From contig CP131056.1 in NCBI GenBank assembly GCA_030657355.1, positions 1,632,501-1,696,500 on the forward strand: DNA of 64,000 nt, given 5' to 3'. The position numbers and the translations under genes were made by a program. This stretch comes from Radicibacter daui (GTDB taxonomy: Bacteria; Pseudomonadota; Alphaproteobacteria; Radicibacterales; Radicibacteraceae). Every line of letters begins with the position of its first letter. Positions within the stretch are counted from its first letter, which is position 1. Below the pieces are notes generated by a model. That model worked only from the letters and a program-made list of their open reading frames with translations, had not been told where the DNA came from and did not search any database. Shown here piece by piece: positions 51,380 through 59,443 of the stretch.

Positions 51380-51386
51380 TCTTTTG
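51362..51386 (+). terminator. Terminator overlapping the end of the phosphatase-like gene
   Basis: GATCAGGTC and GACCTGATC (51362-51381) form a palindrome of 9-bp arms that includes the stop codon, and TTTTGT follows. The hairpin reads as an 8-bp stem with a CGTG loop. Confidence 0.7.
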
Positions 51387-51391
51387 TATAG

Positions 51392-51407
51392 GTAGGATAA
51401 ATCCTAC
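51392..51407. promoter_or_regulatory. Perfect 16-bp palindrome upstream of rpoH
   Basis: GTAGGATAAATCCTAC is a perfect inverted repeat with a two-base centre, followed by an AT-rich stretch and the palindrome ACGATCGT near 51462-51469. It sits about 200 bp before the rpoH start and could be an operator. Confidence 0.45.
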
Positions 51408-51611
51408 GATTATTTGAATGATCACGCCGTATTTTGCTCGGCACCTTATTGTTAATTTTCATACGATCGTAGGGTTTGCACTTCTTTGCGCTTTTTTATT
51501 TGGCGCGTGATCCTTTTGCCTCAATCCTGCGTATTATAAAGAGCACGGGGATAAGACGGGGCAATCCTCCGCGGCCGGTATTTCCCGGTCCGGGCACAGA
51601 GGGAGAGGATC

Positions 51612-52505
51612 ATGAGTCATGTTGACGATCCACAGACCCAGAAAGCCAATCTCGGTTTCATTCGCGCCTCCATGCGTGAGCCGCTACTGACGCGCGACCG
51701 CGAGTTCGATCTTGCCCGCCGCTGGCGCGAGGGTGGCGATGAACCCGCCCTGCACGAGCTGGTTCGCAGCTATACCCGGCTTGTGGTGTCGATGGCGGGA
51801 CGCTTTCGCAGCTATGGCCTTCCCGCCGGTGATCTGGTGCAGGAGGGTAATGTCGGCCTGATGCAGGCGGCCAGCCGCTTCGAGCCGGAGCGCGATGTGC
51901 GCTTTTCAACTTATGCCAGCTGGTGGATCCGCTCGGCCATGCAGGATTACATCCTGCGGAACTGGTCTATCGTGCGCACCGGCACCACCGCGGCCCAGAA
52001 GTCACTGTTCTTCAACCTGCGCCGGTTGCGCGCCCGCATCAGTGCGGAAACCGCCGGGCAGGAGCTGGGAGATGCCGGCCGCCGGCGCATCGCCGCCGAA
52101 CTGCAGGTGCCGCTTTCGGATGTCGAGAGCATGGAGCAGCGGCTCTCCGCGACGGACCATTCGCTGAATGCGCTGGTCGGCGATGATGGCGACAGCCAGT
52201 GGCAGGATTTCCTGACGGCGGCTGACCCTTCACCTGAACAAAACGCCATTGCTTCCCTCGACGGCCATCAGCGTACCCACTGGCTGCATCAGGCCATGGC
52301 CGAGCTGAACGAGCGCGAACGGCACATTATCCGCGAGCGGCGGCTGCGCGAGGAAGGGGTGACGCTGGAGGAGCTTGGCCGCGCGCTGGGCGTCAGCAAG
52401 GAGCGGGTGCGCCAGCTGGAGCATCGCGCAATGGACAAGCTGCGCGTGCTCATCTCCGCCCATATCGAGCGGCCGGTCGACCTGCTGCCGGAAGGTGAAG
52501 CGTGA
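51612..52505 (+). CDS. rpoH: RNA polymerase sigma-32 factor RpoH
   Basis: 297 residues from the ATG at 51612 behind GGGAGAGG. Directs RNA polymerase to heat-shock and related stress promoters. Seen: sigma region 2 LVRSYTRLVVSMAGRFRSYG, DLVQEGNVGLMQAASRFEPE and FSTYASWWIRSAMQDYILRN, the RpoH-box-like AAQKSLFFNLRRLRA, and region 4 with LGVSKERVRQLEHRAMDKLR. Alphaproteobacteria usually carry more than one RpoH. Three REP-like units follow. Confidence 0.94.
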   Translation: MSHVDDPQTQKANLGFIRASMREPLLTRDREFDLARRWREGGDEPALHELVRSYTRLVVSMAGRFRSYGLPAGDLVQEGNVGLMQAASRFEPERDVRFSTYASWWIRSAMQDYILRNWSIVRTGTTAAQKSLFFNLRRLRARISAETAGQELGDAGRRRIAAELQVPLSDVESMEQRLSATDHSLNALVGDDGDSQWQDFLTAADPSPEQNAIASLDGHQRTHWLHQAMAELNERERHIIRERRLREEGVTLEELGRALGVSKERVRQLEHRAMDKLRVLISAHIERPVDLLPEGEA

Positions 52506-52512
52506 TCTGAAT

Positions 52513-52640
52513 GCCTTCCCACTTGTGGGGAAGGTGCGGCGAAGCCGCGGATGGGGGTAATGAGGTGAGGCCTTCACCGGGCCTCACCTCATTACCCCCA
52601 CCGGCCCTTCGGGCCAGCCTCCCCGAAATGGGGAGGCTTG
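52513..52640. repeat. Facing REP-like palindrome pair after rpoH
   Basis: A roughly 128-bp imperfect palindrome. Its centre is exact: GGGGGTAATGAGGTGAGGCC (52553-52572) and GGCCTCACCTCATTACCCCC (52580-52599) pair over 20 bp with a 7-base loop. Each outer unit adds a GC hairpin (GCGGC-gaa-GCCGC; GGCC-ctt-GGGCC) and a CCTTCCCC/GGGGAAGG type stem. The right end, AGCCTCCCC/GGGGAGGCT plus a TTTTTT run, reads as a terminator for rpoH. Confidence 0.8.
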
Positions 52641-52668
52641 TTTTTTGTTAGGCTCGCGAACAACGAAG

Positions 52669-52716
52669 CCCTCCCCTCTCGGGGAGGGTGCGGCGAAGCC
52701 GCGGGTGGGGGTAATG
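52669..52716. repeat. Single REP-like unit
   Basis: CCCTCCCC/GGGGAGGG hairpin at 52669-52688, then GCGGCGAAGCCGC and the GGGGGTAATGA end. Identical in its last 20 bases to the unit at 52540-52562, and in the same orientation. It lies just downstream of the M48 gene, read on the minus strand. Confidence 0.75.
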
Positions 52717-52744
52717 ACTCTCTGCTTTTACCCGGCCCGTCCTC

Positions 52745-54268
52745 TCAGCTCTTTTCTTCGCGGATGATCTTCAACTGCTGGCCGGCGGCGATGGGCGCAT
52801 TGGTCGGCAGGCCGTTCAGCACGGCGAAGGTTTCCAGCTTCAGGTCCGGCACATCCATCTTTTCGGCAAGCGAGGTCATGGTGTCGCCGGCCCTGGCCGT
52901 TACCAGCCGGATGCGCAGCGGGCCGATGCTCGACTTTTCCTGGGTGGTCAGGGCGCGGAAGCTGTAGGTGGTGCGCTTCAGCCCCTCGGCTTCCGAGGCG
53001 GTGTTGCCCGGCACGGTGATGAACATGAAGCGGTAGATGCTCTTGCTGTCAAAGCGGATGGCAACGGCCCGGATATCGGCGGCTTTGCCGTTGACGGCAC
53101 CGCGCACATAACCGGTAGCTGCCGTCAGCCCGTTGATGTCGATGGTCTCGACCTGCTGCAGGTCACTGCCCTTGGCCCAGACCTCCTGCAGATAGCGTGT
53201 CATCGACCCGCCGGGTGCCTTGCTCAGGCGGTCGCTGTCAAAAGCGATGATGGAGCCCTTGGCGTTGGTCGCCACCACCTTGGAAGCGCTGTTGGAGATA
53301 TTGAAGCCGGCCGGCACCTCGAAACGGAAACCGAGCGGCACATGGATGAAGGCATGCCCGCGCACATAACCCTGATCGGGGCCATCGCCATAAAGCAGCC
53401 CGTCCACCATCTTCATATAGCTGTCGCGCCCACGGGCAAGGCCGTTGCCTTTGGTTTGCTGGGCAAGGCTGTCCGCCCGGGTCACTCGGTCGCCGGTATT
53501 GGGGTGGGTCGCGAAAAAGTCCTGTGTATTGTCGCGGGCGGACTGGCCGGCGAGCTTGGCATCGAGATCTTCATTGCGCTGGAGCTGACGCAGGAAGTTG
53601 GACATCGCCTCCGGATCGTAGCCGGTACGGCCGAGGTAACGGATACCCAGCTGGTCGGCCTGATATTCCTGATCGCGTGAATAGCCGAGCAGGGCCAGTT
53701 GCGCACCCTGACCCAGCACGCCCGCCAGCTGGTCGCTGCCTGTCAGAACGGCGGCGGCGGTGACGCCCAGATTGGCGACAACGCTCTGGCTGTAGCGCTC
53801 GGCGGTATGGCGGGCGGCAATGTGGCCCACTTCGTGCCCCAGCACGCCGGCAACCTCCGCCTCGTCATTGGCGAGCGCCAGCAGGCCGCGGGTGATGTAG
53901 ACATAGCCGCCCGGCAGGGCAAAGGCGTTGATCACCGGCGTGTCGAGCACGGTGAAGGTATAATGAAGGTCGGGCTTGTCACCGAAGGAGGCGACCCGTT
54001 CGCCCACCTCGTCCACCCAGCCGGTTACTTTCTTGTCGCCATAGGCGCCGCCGAATTCCTTGAGGATTTTCGGGTGTTCGTCGTCACCGGTCTGCTGCTC
54101 CTGCGACGGGCTCATGAAGGCGGTGAACTGGCGCTCGCCGGTTGCGGGGTTGGTCTGGCAGCCGGCGAGCAGCATCAAGGCTGCGCCGGCGGCGGCAAGG
54201 CCGGGCAAGCGCGCGAAGGGCGGCGAAACACGGCGGGGCGGGGCGAAAGCCGGAAGGGTGAGGCTCAT
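52745..54268 (-). CDS. M48-family metallopeptidase lipoprotein with LysM-like C-terminus
   Basis: 507 residues from the ATG at 54268 behind AAGAGGAAAG; a longer frame exists but starts in unrelated sequence. Seen: signal peptide and lipobox LMLLAGC with Cys37, then the peptidase domain with the zinc motif VAGVLGHEVGHIAARHTAER and a following QEYQADQLGIRYL Glu, like the BepA/YfgC class of outer-membrane quality-control proteases. The C-terminal 60 residues form a LysM-like repeat (GDTMTSLAEKMDVP, GQQLKII). Probably periplasmic and tethered to the outer membrane. Confidence 0.92.
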   Translation of the reverse strand: MSLTLPAFAPPRRVSPPFARLPGLAAAGAALMLLAGCQTNPATGERQFTAFMSPSQEQQTGDDEHPKILKEFGGAYGDKKVTGWVDEVGERVASFGDKPDLHYTFTVLDTPVINAFALPGGYVYITRGLLALANDEAEVAGVLGHEVGHIAARHTAERYSQSVVANLGVTAAAVLTGSDQLAGVLGQGAQLALLGYSRDQEYQADQLGIRYLGRTGYDPEAMSNFLRQLQRNEDLDAKLAGQSARDNTQDFFATHPNTGDRVTRADSLAQQTKGNGLARGRDSYMKMVDGLLYGDGPDQGYVRGHAFIHVPLGFRFEVPAGFNISNSASKVVATNAKGSIIAFDSDRLSKAPGGSMTRYLQEVWAKGSDLQQVETIDINGLTAATGYVRGAVNGKAADIRAVAIRFDSKSIYRFMFITVPGNTASEAEGLKRTTYSFRALTTQEKSSIGPLRIRLVTARAGDTMTSLAEKMDVPDLKLETFAVLNGLPTNAPIAAGQQLKIIREEKS

Positions 54269-54388
54269 CTTTCCTCTTGTTCTCTTTCGGGGGCGTCTCT
54301 GGCGGATGTCCGTCTCGGGAAGGCGCCGGGTGCCAGTTGGGCGTGCGGCATCCTGTCTTGTCAACGCCGTGAGCGGGTGCCGGGTTCG

Positions 54389-55213
54389 TCAGCTCGCCAG
54401 AATTCTGAGGTTCTCGGCGCAGGCCGGCTCGATGAGCGGGCCGTTCTCGCTGATGGCGTACCCCCTGACCTGGATGTTTCGGCCGGCAAGCTCTTCTGCC
54501 TGAAAGCCAAGGGCGGCAAGGGCGCGGGTGACAGGCTGGGCGAGGCGTACGGTAAAATCATGGCGGCGGTCGCTGCCGAAATTGAGATAGACGGTGCTGC
54601 CCACCTTCGCAGCGGCAAGAACCTTCCCGCGTACGATCACCACCATCTGCAGCGGCCAGTCCTCGCCGGCATAATCCACCGCCTCGCGTTCGCCGAGCAG
54701 CGGCTCCCGCCACAGGCCGGTCCGGGAGTGGCGGGCAGTATCTTCCAGCTCATAGAGCGCGCCAATACCGGCGGTCGCTCCCGGAGCGCCCAGAACACGG
54801 GCCGCGCCGCTGCTTACCAGATTGCCCTGCAGCCAGAGGCCATCGCGGGCCCGCACCAGATGGCACAGGGCAGCGCCGTGGCGGTCCTGCCGCTGCGGCC
54901 CGGCGGAATAGAGCAGCACCTCTTGCTCCATGGCGAGGCTGCCAAGGGCTTCCTTCTGCGCCTGCTGCACCGGCCATTCGGCAAACAGCGTGCCGGCAAG
55001 CGGCGGGGAGGGGATTTCCAGCGCTGCAAGACGCACCGCACCCACCCCTTGCAGGGAGAGCCCGACGGGCGAGGTGACCGCCACCACCCGGCCGCGGCCA
55101 ATCTCGCGCAGGCCGGATGGCAACAACGGGCCCGCGGCGTGCGCTCCGGCACCGGGCAGCACAGCGACTGCCGCTCCGGTGGCGGCAAGGGTCAGGAAAT
55201 GGCGGCGTTCCAT
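54389..55213 (-). CDS. SNase-fold (thermonuclease-like) exported protein with degenerate catalytic residues
   Basis: 274 residues from the ATG at 55213. Seen: a Tat-like N-terminus (MERRHFLTLAATG), then an SNase OB-fold: VRLAALEIPSP aligns with the VRLxGIDxPE block and DRHGAALCHLV with DRxGRxLA. The Ca2+ ligand DGDT position is replaced, the catalytic Glu of the IDxPE block is replaced by Ser/Pro, and the catalytic Arg of DRxGR is Ala. The second half (TVYLNFGSDRRHDFTVRL) is a DUF-like OB domain. It is probably not a nuclease. Two in-frame upstream starts are possible. Confidence 0.75.
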   Translation of the reverse strand: MERRHFLTLAATGAAVAVLPGAGAHAAGPLLPSGLREIGRGRVVAVTSPVGLSLQGVGAVRLAALEIPSPPLAGTLFAEWPVQQAQKEALGSLAMEQEVLLYSAGPQRQDRHGAALCHLVRARDGLWLQGNLVSSGAARVLGAPGATAGIGALYELEDTARHSRTGLWREPLLGEREAVDYAGEDWPLQMVVIVRGKVLAAAKVGSTVYLNFGSDRRHDFTVRLAQPVTRALAALGFQAEELAGRNIQVRGYAISENGPLIEPACAENLRILAS

Positions 55214-55310
55214 GCCGGCCATCATGGGGTCGCGAGGCAATACTGCCAAGATCGCCAACTGCCCGCTGCCGCCCATTGCCGTTGCAAAAGGGGCGTCCTA
55301 AAGTCGGCCT

Positions 55311-56300
55311 ATGCAGCACGACAAGGAAACCATGCGCTCCGGCGGCGCGCTCGCCGGCCGGCCGCTCTTCCCGCCCCTGGAGCCCTACCGTTCCGGCAGG
55401 TTGCCGGTGGGGGGAGGGCATACGCTCTATTGGGAGGAGTGCGGTAATCCGCGCGGCCTGCCAGTGGTCTTCCTGCATGGCGGACCGGGAGCCGGCGCCT
55501 CGCCGACGCACCGGCGCTTCTTCGATCCGCAGGCCTGGCGTATCGTCATTTTCGACCAGCGCGGCGCCGGCCGGTCGACGCCGACCGCCGAAACGCATGA
55601 GAACACGCCCGATCATCTGGTCGCGGACATCGAAAAGCTGCGCCAGCATCTGGAAATCGAGCGCTGGCACGTCTTCGGCGGCTCCTGGGGCAGCACGCTG
55701 GCGCTGCTTTATGCGCAGGCGCACCGCCCGCGTGTGCTGGGGCTGATGCTGCGCGGCATCTTCCTGATGACGCGCCGGGAGATCGACTGGTTCCTCCACA
55801 GCATGCGCATGATCTTTCCGGAAGCCTGGTCGCGGCTCGCCGCCCATATTCCGGCAGCCGAGCACGGCGACATGCTGGAGGCCTTCTATACCCGCCTGAT
55901 GAATCCCGATCCGGCAGTCCATATGCCGGCCGCGCGGCTGTGGAGCCGGTATGAGGCCATCTGCTCCACCCTGCTGCCGAGCCTGGAGCTGACGGCGCCG
56001 GGGGATGATCGCATGTCGCTCAGCCTTGCCCGGCTCGAGACGCATTATTTCCGCAACTGCCTGTTCACGCCGGAGGACCGGCTGGTGCGCGATGTCGATA
56101 TCATCCGGGATGTGCCGGCGGTCATCGTGCAGGGCCGCTACGACATAGTCTGCCCCATTGCCTCGGCCGATGCCCTGCACCGTGCCTGGCCGGAGGCGGA
56201 TTATATCGTGGTGCCCGATGCCGGCCATTCGGCGCTCGAGCCCGGCATCTGCCGCGAACTGGTGCAGGCGACGGAGCGCTTCCGCCGCATTACCGACTAA
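55311..56300 (+). CDS. pip: Proline iminopeptidase
   Basis: Alpha/beta-hydrolase fold peptidase that removes N-terminal proline. 329 residues. Seen: HGGPGAGASPTHRRFFDPQ, the oxyanion region, VIFDQRGAGRST, nucleophile GGSWGSTLALLY, and the terminal catalytic Asp/His region GRYDIVCPIASADALH and PDAGHSALEPGI. Prolyl iminopeptidase landmarks are complete. Cytoplasmic, no signal. Its stop overlaps that of the convergent flavin protein by 4 bases. Confidence 0.93.
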   Translation: MQHDKETMRSGGALAGRPLFPPLEPYRSGRLPVGGGHTLYWEECGNPRGLPVVFLHGGPGAGASPTHRRFFDPQAWRIVIFDQRGAGRSTPTAETHENTPDHLVADIEKLRQHLEIERWHVFGGSWGSTLALLYAQAHRPRVLGLMLRGIFLMTRREIDWFLHSMRMIFPEAWSRLAAHIPAAEHGDMLEAFYTRLMNPDPAVHMPAARLWSRYEAICSTLLPSLELTAPGDDRMSLSLARLETHYFRNCLFTPEDRLVRDVDIIRDVPAVIVQGRYDIVCPIASADALHRAWPEADYIVVPDAGHSALEPGICRELVQATERFRRITD

Positions 56301-56800
56301 CGGCCGGCGTCACCGAAAAGCGCCTGCGGCTCCAGCCAGTCTATGCGGCCGAAGCCGGCGACGAGGTGCGCTGCTTCGGTTGAAAAGCGCCAGAAGGCGA
56401 AATCCTTGAAGCCGGCGTAAAAGCTGCTGGAAGGATGGCGGGCAATATAGGCGTCCGAGGCGGCGGCCTTGTCGGCGCCCTCCACCAATTGCGCCGTGCC
56501 GGAGAGGGTGAGGCGCGGGCCTGTCAGGGTTTCGGCAAAACCCTCGGTGCCGTCGAGCAGCAGCGAGGCGCACGGGTCGGCCAGCAGGTTGGCGGTGTGC
56601 TCGGCAAGGCCGGAGAGAAGCAGCAGGGGACGGCCCGCCGCATCGGGTGCAATCAGCACCAGCGAGGCGTAAGGCATGCCCGCCCGGTTGCGGTCGAGGG
56701 TGGCCAGAGTGGCCTTGCCGCAGGTCAAAATCAGCCGGCGCGCAGTTTCCCCGGCTGTTTCCGAAGCGGCGGGCGCGGGATTGACTTCGGCAGCAGCCAT
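56297..56800 (-). CDS. Pyridoxamine-5'-phosphate-oxidase-fold (FMN-binding, HugZ-like) protein
   Basis: 167 residues from the ATG at 56800 behind GGGAACAGAA. Split-barrel FMN fold: ILTCGKATLATLDRNRAGMP, SLVLIAPDAAGRPLLLLSGL, AEHTANLLADPCASLLLDG and GPRLTLSGTAQLVE. The C-terminal half has the ATEAAHLVAGFGRIDWL-type block with GFGR also found in haem-oxygenase-like HugZ relatives. Substrate unknown; flavin-dependent reduction or haem/cofactor binding are possible. Confidence 0.85.
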   Translation of the reverse strand: MAAAEVNPAPAASETAGETARRLILTCGKATLATLDRNRAGMPYASLVLIAPDAAGRPLLLLSGLAEHTANLLADPCASLLLDGTEGFAETLTGPRLTLSGTAQLVEGADKAAASDAYIARHPSSSFYAGFKDFAFWRFSTEAAHLVAGFGRIDWLEPQALFGDAGR

Positions 56801-57054
56801 TTCTGTTCCCTTCAGCTTTGCGCATGATTGGCCGCTGCCAGTCACGGGCGGATTGTGGCAAAATCAACAGAAGGGCGGCACTTTTTTCTTTTTGCCGCGT
56901 TTACACACCATAATACGCGGATTTGGCCGCAATCGCGCCACAGTCGCCGCCGAATTAGGGATCCTGAATTAAGGCAAGGCCGGATTGCCGGCACGCCTGC
57001 AGGCGGCGACAGTGATCGGACAGCCGGCGGGCACATCAAAGGAGAATGGGCTAA

Positions 57055-57750
57055 ATGGCACACAGCATTGCGCTGGTTGATGACGACCGGAACATCCTCA
57101 CCTCCGTCTCCATGGCGCTGGAGGCCGAAGGCTTTGACGTGCGGACCTATGTGGATGGCGAAGAGGCCTTTCGCGGACTGACCCAGCGGCCGGCCGATCT
57201 CGCCGTGCTCGATATCAAGATGCCGCGCATGGATGGCATGGAGCTGCTGCAGCGCCTGCGCCAGCGCATGACCATGCCGGTCATCTTCCTGACCTCCAAG
57301 GATGACGAGGTGGATGAGGCGCTGGGCCTGCGTATGGGCGCGGACGATTATATCAAGAAGCCCTTCAGCCAGCGCCTGCTCATCGAGCGTATCCGCGCCG
57401 TGTTGCGCCGCCAGGAGCTGACGCAGACCTCCACCGATGACCCCAATGCCACCATCACCCGCGGCCCGCTGGTGATGGATAGCGGGCGCCATCTGTGCCA
57501 GTGGAAGGGTGAGCAGGTGAACCTCACCGTCACCGAATTCCTGCTGGTCAAGGCGCTGGCCCAGCGTCCCGGCCATGTGAAGAACCGCGATCAGCTCATG
57601 GATGCCGCCTATGGCGAGCACATCTATGTGGACGACCGCACGATCGACAGCCATATCAAGCGCATCCGCAAGAAGTTCCGTGTCGTCGACACGGAGTTCG
57701 ACGAGATCGAAACGCTGTACGGGGTCGGCTATCGCTACAAGGACGTATGA
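57055..57750 (+). CDS. chvI: Response regulator ChvI-like
   Basis: 231 residues, an OmpR/PhoB-class regulator. Receiver with [11 protein letters not shown] and Asp53 in [16 protein letters not shown], then a winged HTH ([56 protein letters not shown]). ChvI with ChvG controls envelope stress, acid response and host interaction genes in Alphaproteobacteria. Followed directly by the histidine kinase gene. Confidence 0.92.
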   Translation: MAHSIALVDDDRNILTSVSMALEAEGFDVRTYVDGEEAFRGLTQRPADLAVLDIKMPRMDGMELLQRLRQRMTMPVIFLTSKDDEVDEALGLRMGADDYIKKPFSQRLLIERIRAVLRRQELTQTSTDDPNATITRGPLVMDSGRHLCQWKGEQVNLTVTEFLLVKALAQRPGHVKNRDQLMDAAYGEHIYVDDRTIDSHIKRIRKKFRVVDTEFDEIETLYGVGYRYKDV

Positions 57751-57760
57751 GGCCGAGGAC

Positions 57761-59425
57761 GTGGCCGGGCTTTCAGCCCAGCGCGACGAGGGCCGCCCGC
57801 AAGAACGTCCGTCGCGTACCTATGGTGCGCGGCGGCGGGGCGGCATCTCTCGTCTCACACTGCGCATCCTCGCGGTCAATCTCGCTGCGCTGCTGGTGCC
57901 GGTGCTGGGGGCACTTTACCTTGGCGAATACCGCAACGAGCTGATTGCCAGCGGTGTTGAATCGCTGCGCAACCAGGCCCTGCTGTTTTCCGACGCGGTG
58001 GCGGAAGGTGCAGCCGTCGCCCTGCCGGATGAACGCTCCACCCTGTCGCCGTCGCAGGCGCTCGCCATCGTGCGGCGCCTCAGCGAAACCGGCAGTGTGC
58101 GCACCCGGCTTTATGATGCCGATGGCTCGCTGATTGCCGACAGCCGGCGCCTTTCCGGCGGCGGCGGCACGGTCATCATCGAAGAGCTGCCGCCACCCGA
58201 TCCCAATCCGCCTTGGTGGCGGGGGACGATGGATTTCCTCGACAGGCTGTTTGCCCCGCTCACCAAGCCTGCGGGTTTGCTGCGCCACGGCGATACCGGC
58301 TTCTCCGCCAATCCGCAGGCCTATCCGGACGTCGTGCTGGCGCTGGAGGGCGAGACGCAGGCCTCCTTGTGGGACAATGGCTCCAACGGCTTCACCATGA
58401 CGGTGGCGGCGCCGGTGCAGCTCTTCAAGCAGGTGCTGGGCGCCGTGCTGCTGAGCCGCGATTCCCGCGAGATTGAAAATGCCCTGCGCTCGGTGCGCCT
58501 GCAGCTGCTCACGGTTTTTGCCGTGGCGCTCAGCGTAACCGTGCTGCTCAGCCTCTATCTTGCCCGTTCGCTTGCCCGGCCGATCACCCGGCTTGCCCGC
58601 GCGGCGGAGCGCATGCGTGCCTCCCCGGGGCGCGAGCTGACCATCCCGGACTTCAGCGCCCGGCAGGACGAGATCGGCCATCTGTCCGTCGCGCTGCGTG
58701 ACATGACACGCAGCCTGTGGGATCGCATGGACGCCATCGAACGGTTTGCCGCCGATGTGGCGCACGAGATCAAGAACCCGCTCACCTCCATGCGCTCGGC
58801 CATCGAGACGGCAACGCGGATCAAGGACCCGGAGCGGCAGGGCAAGCTCTTTGCCATCATCCTTGATGACGTGACGCGCCTTGATCGCCTGATTACCGAC
58901 ATCTCCGATGCCTCCCGTGTGGATGCGGAGATGAGCCGTGCGCAGGTAGAGCCGCTCGATCTCGATACCGTGCTGTCGATGCTGGTGGAGAACTATCGCG
59001 CTACCCGCCAGGACGGGCAGCCTGAGGTCAGTTATGAAGGGCCGGGGCCGGGCAAGGCGCGTACACAGGCGCTGGAAGGCCGTCTGGTGCAGGTGTTCCG
59101 CAACCTCGTGGGCAATGCCATTTCCTTCTCCCCTCCGGACGGTGCCATCAAGGTGCGCCTTGCCGTGCGCCGGGGCGGTGGTATTGAAGCCAGCGTGGAA
59201 GACAGCGGCCCGGGCATTCCGGATGCCAAGCTCGATGCCATCTTCAACCGCTTCTATAGCGAGCGACCGGCAGGCGAGAAGTTCGGCACCCATTCGGGCC
59301 TCGGCCTCTCGATCTCCAAGCAGATCATCGATGCCCTGCACGGGCGCATCTACGCCGAGAACCGGCGCGACAGCCGGGGCAACATCATCGGTGCCCGTTT
59401 CGTGGTGGAATTGCCGCCGGCCTGA
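57761..59425 (+). CDS. chvG: Sensor histidine kinase ChvG-like
   Basis: 554 residues from a GTG at 57761, the first plausible start after chvI, 10 bases past its stop; no ATG lies near. Seen: a TM near residues 30-55, an extracytoplasmic sensor, a second TM near 245-270, HAMP (LARPITRLARAAERMRA), HisKA with the phospho-His about residue 335 (ADVAHEIKNPLTSMRSAIET) and HATPase (NLVGNAISFSPPDGA, DSGPGIPDAKLDAIF, SGLGLSISKQIIDA). The ExoS/ChvG block is typical of this family. Confidence 0.92.
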   Translation: MAGLSAQRDEGRPQERPSRTYGARRRGGISRLTLRILAVNLAALLVPVLGALYLGEYRNELIASGVESLRNQALLFSDAVAEGAAVALPDERSTLSPSQALAIVRRLSETGSVRTRLYDADGSLIADSRRLSGGGGTVIIEELPPPDPNPPWWRGTMDFLDRLFAPLTKPAGLLRHGDTGFSANPQAYPDVVLALEGETQASLWDNGSNGFTMTVAAPVQLFKQVLGAVLLSRDSREIENALRSVRLQLLTVFAVALSVTVLLSLYLARSLARPITRLARAAERMRASPGRELTIPDFSARQDEIGHLSVALRDMTRSLWDRMDAIERFAADVAHEIKNPLTSMRSAIETATRIKDPERQGKLFAIILDDVTRLDRLITDISDASRVDAEMSRAQVEPLDLDTVLSMLVENYRATRQDGQPEVSYEGPGPGKARTQALEGRLVQVFRNLVGNAISFSPPDGAIKVRLAVRRGGGIEASVEDSGPGIPDAKLDAIFNRFYSERPAGEKFGTHSGLGLSISKQIIDALHGRIYAENRRDSRGNIIGARFVVELPPA

Positions 59426-59443
59426 GGCTGGCGGCTTCTTCCG

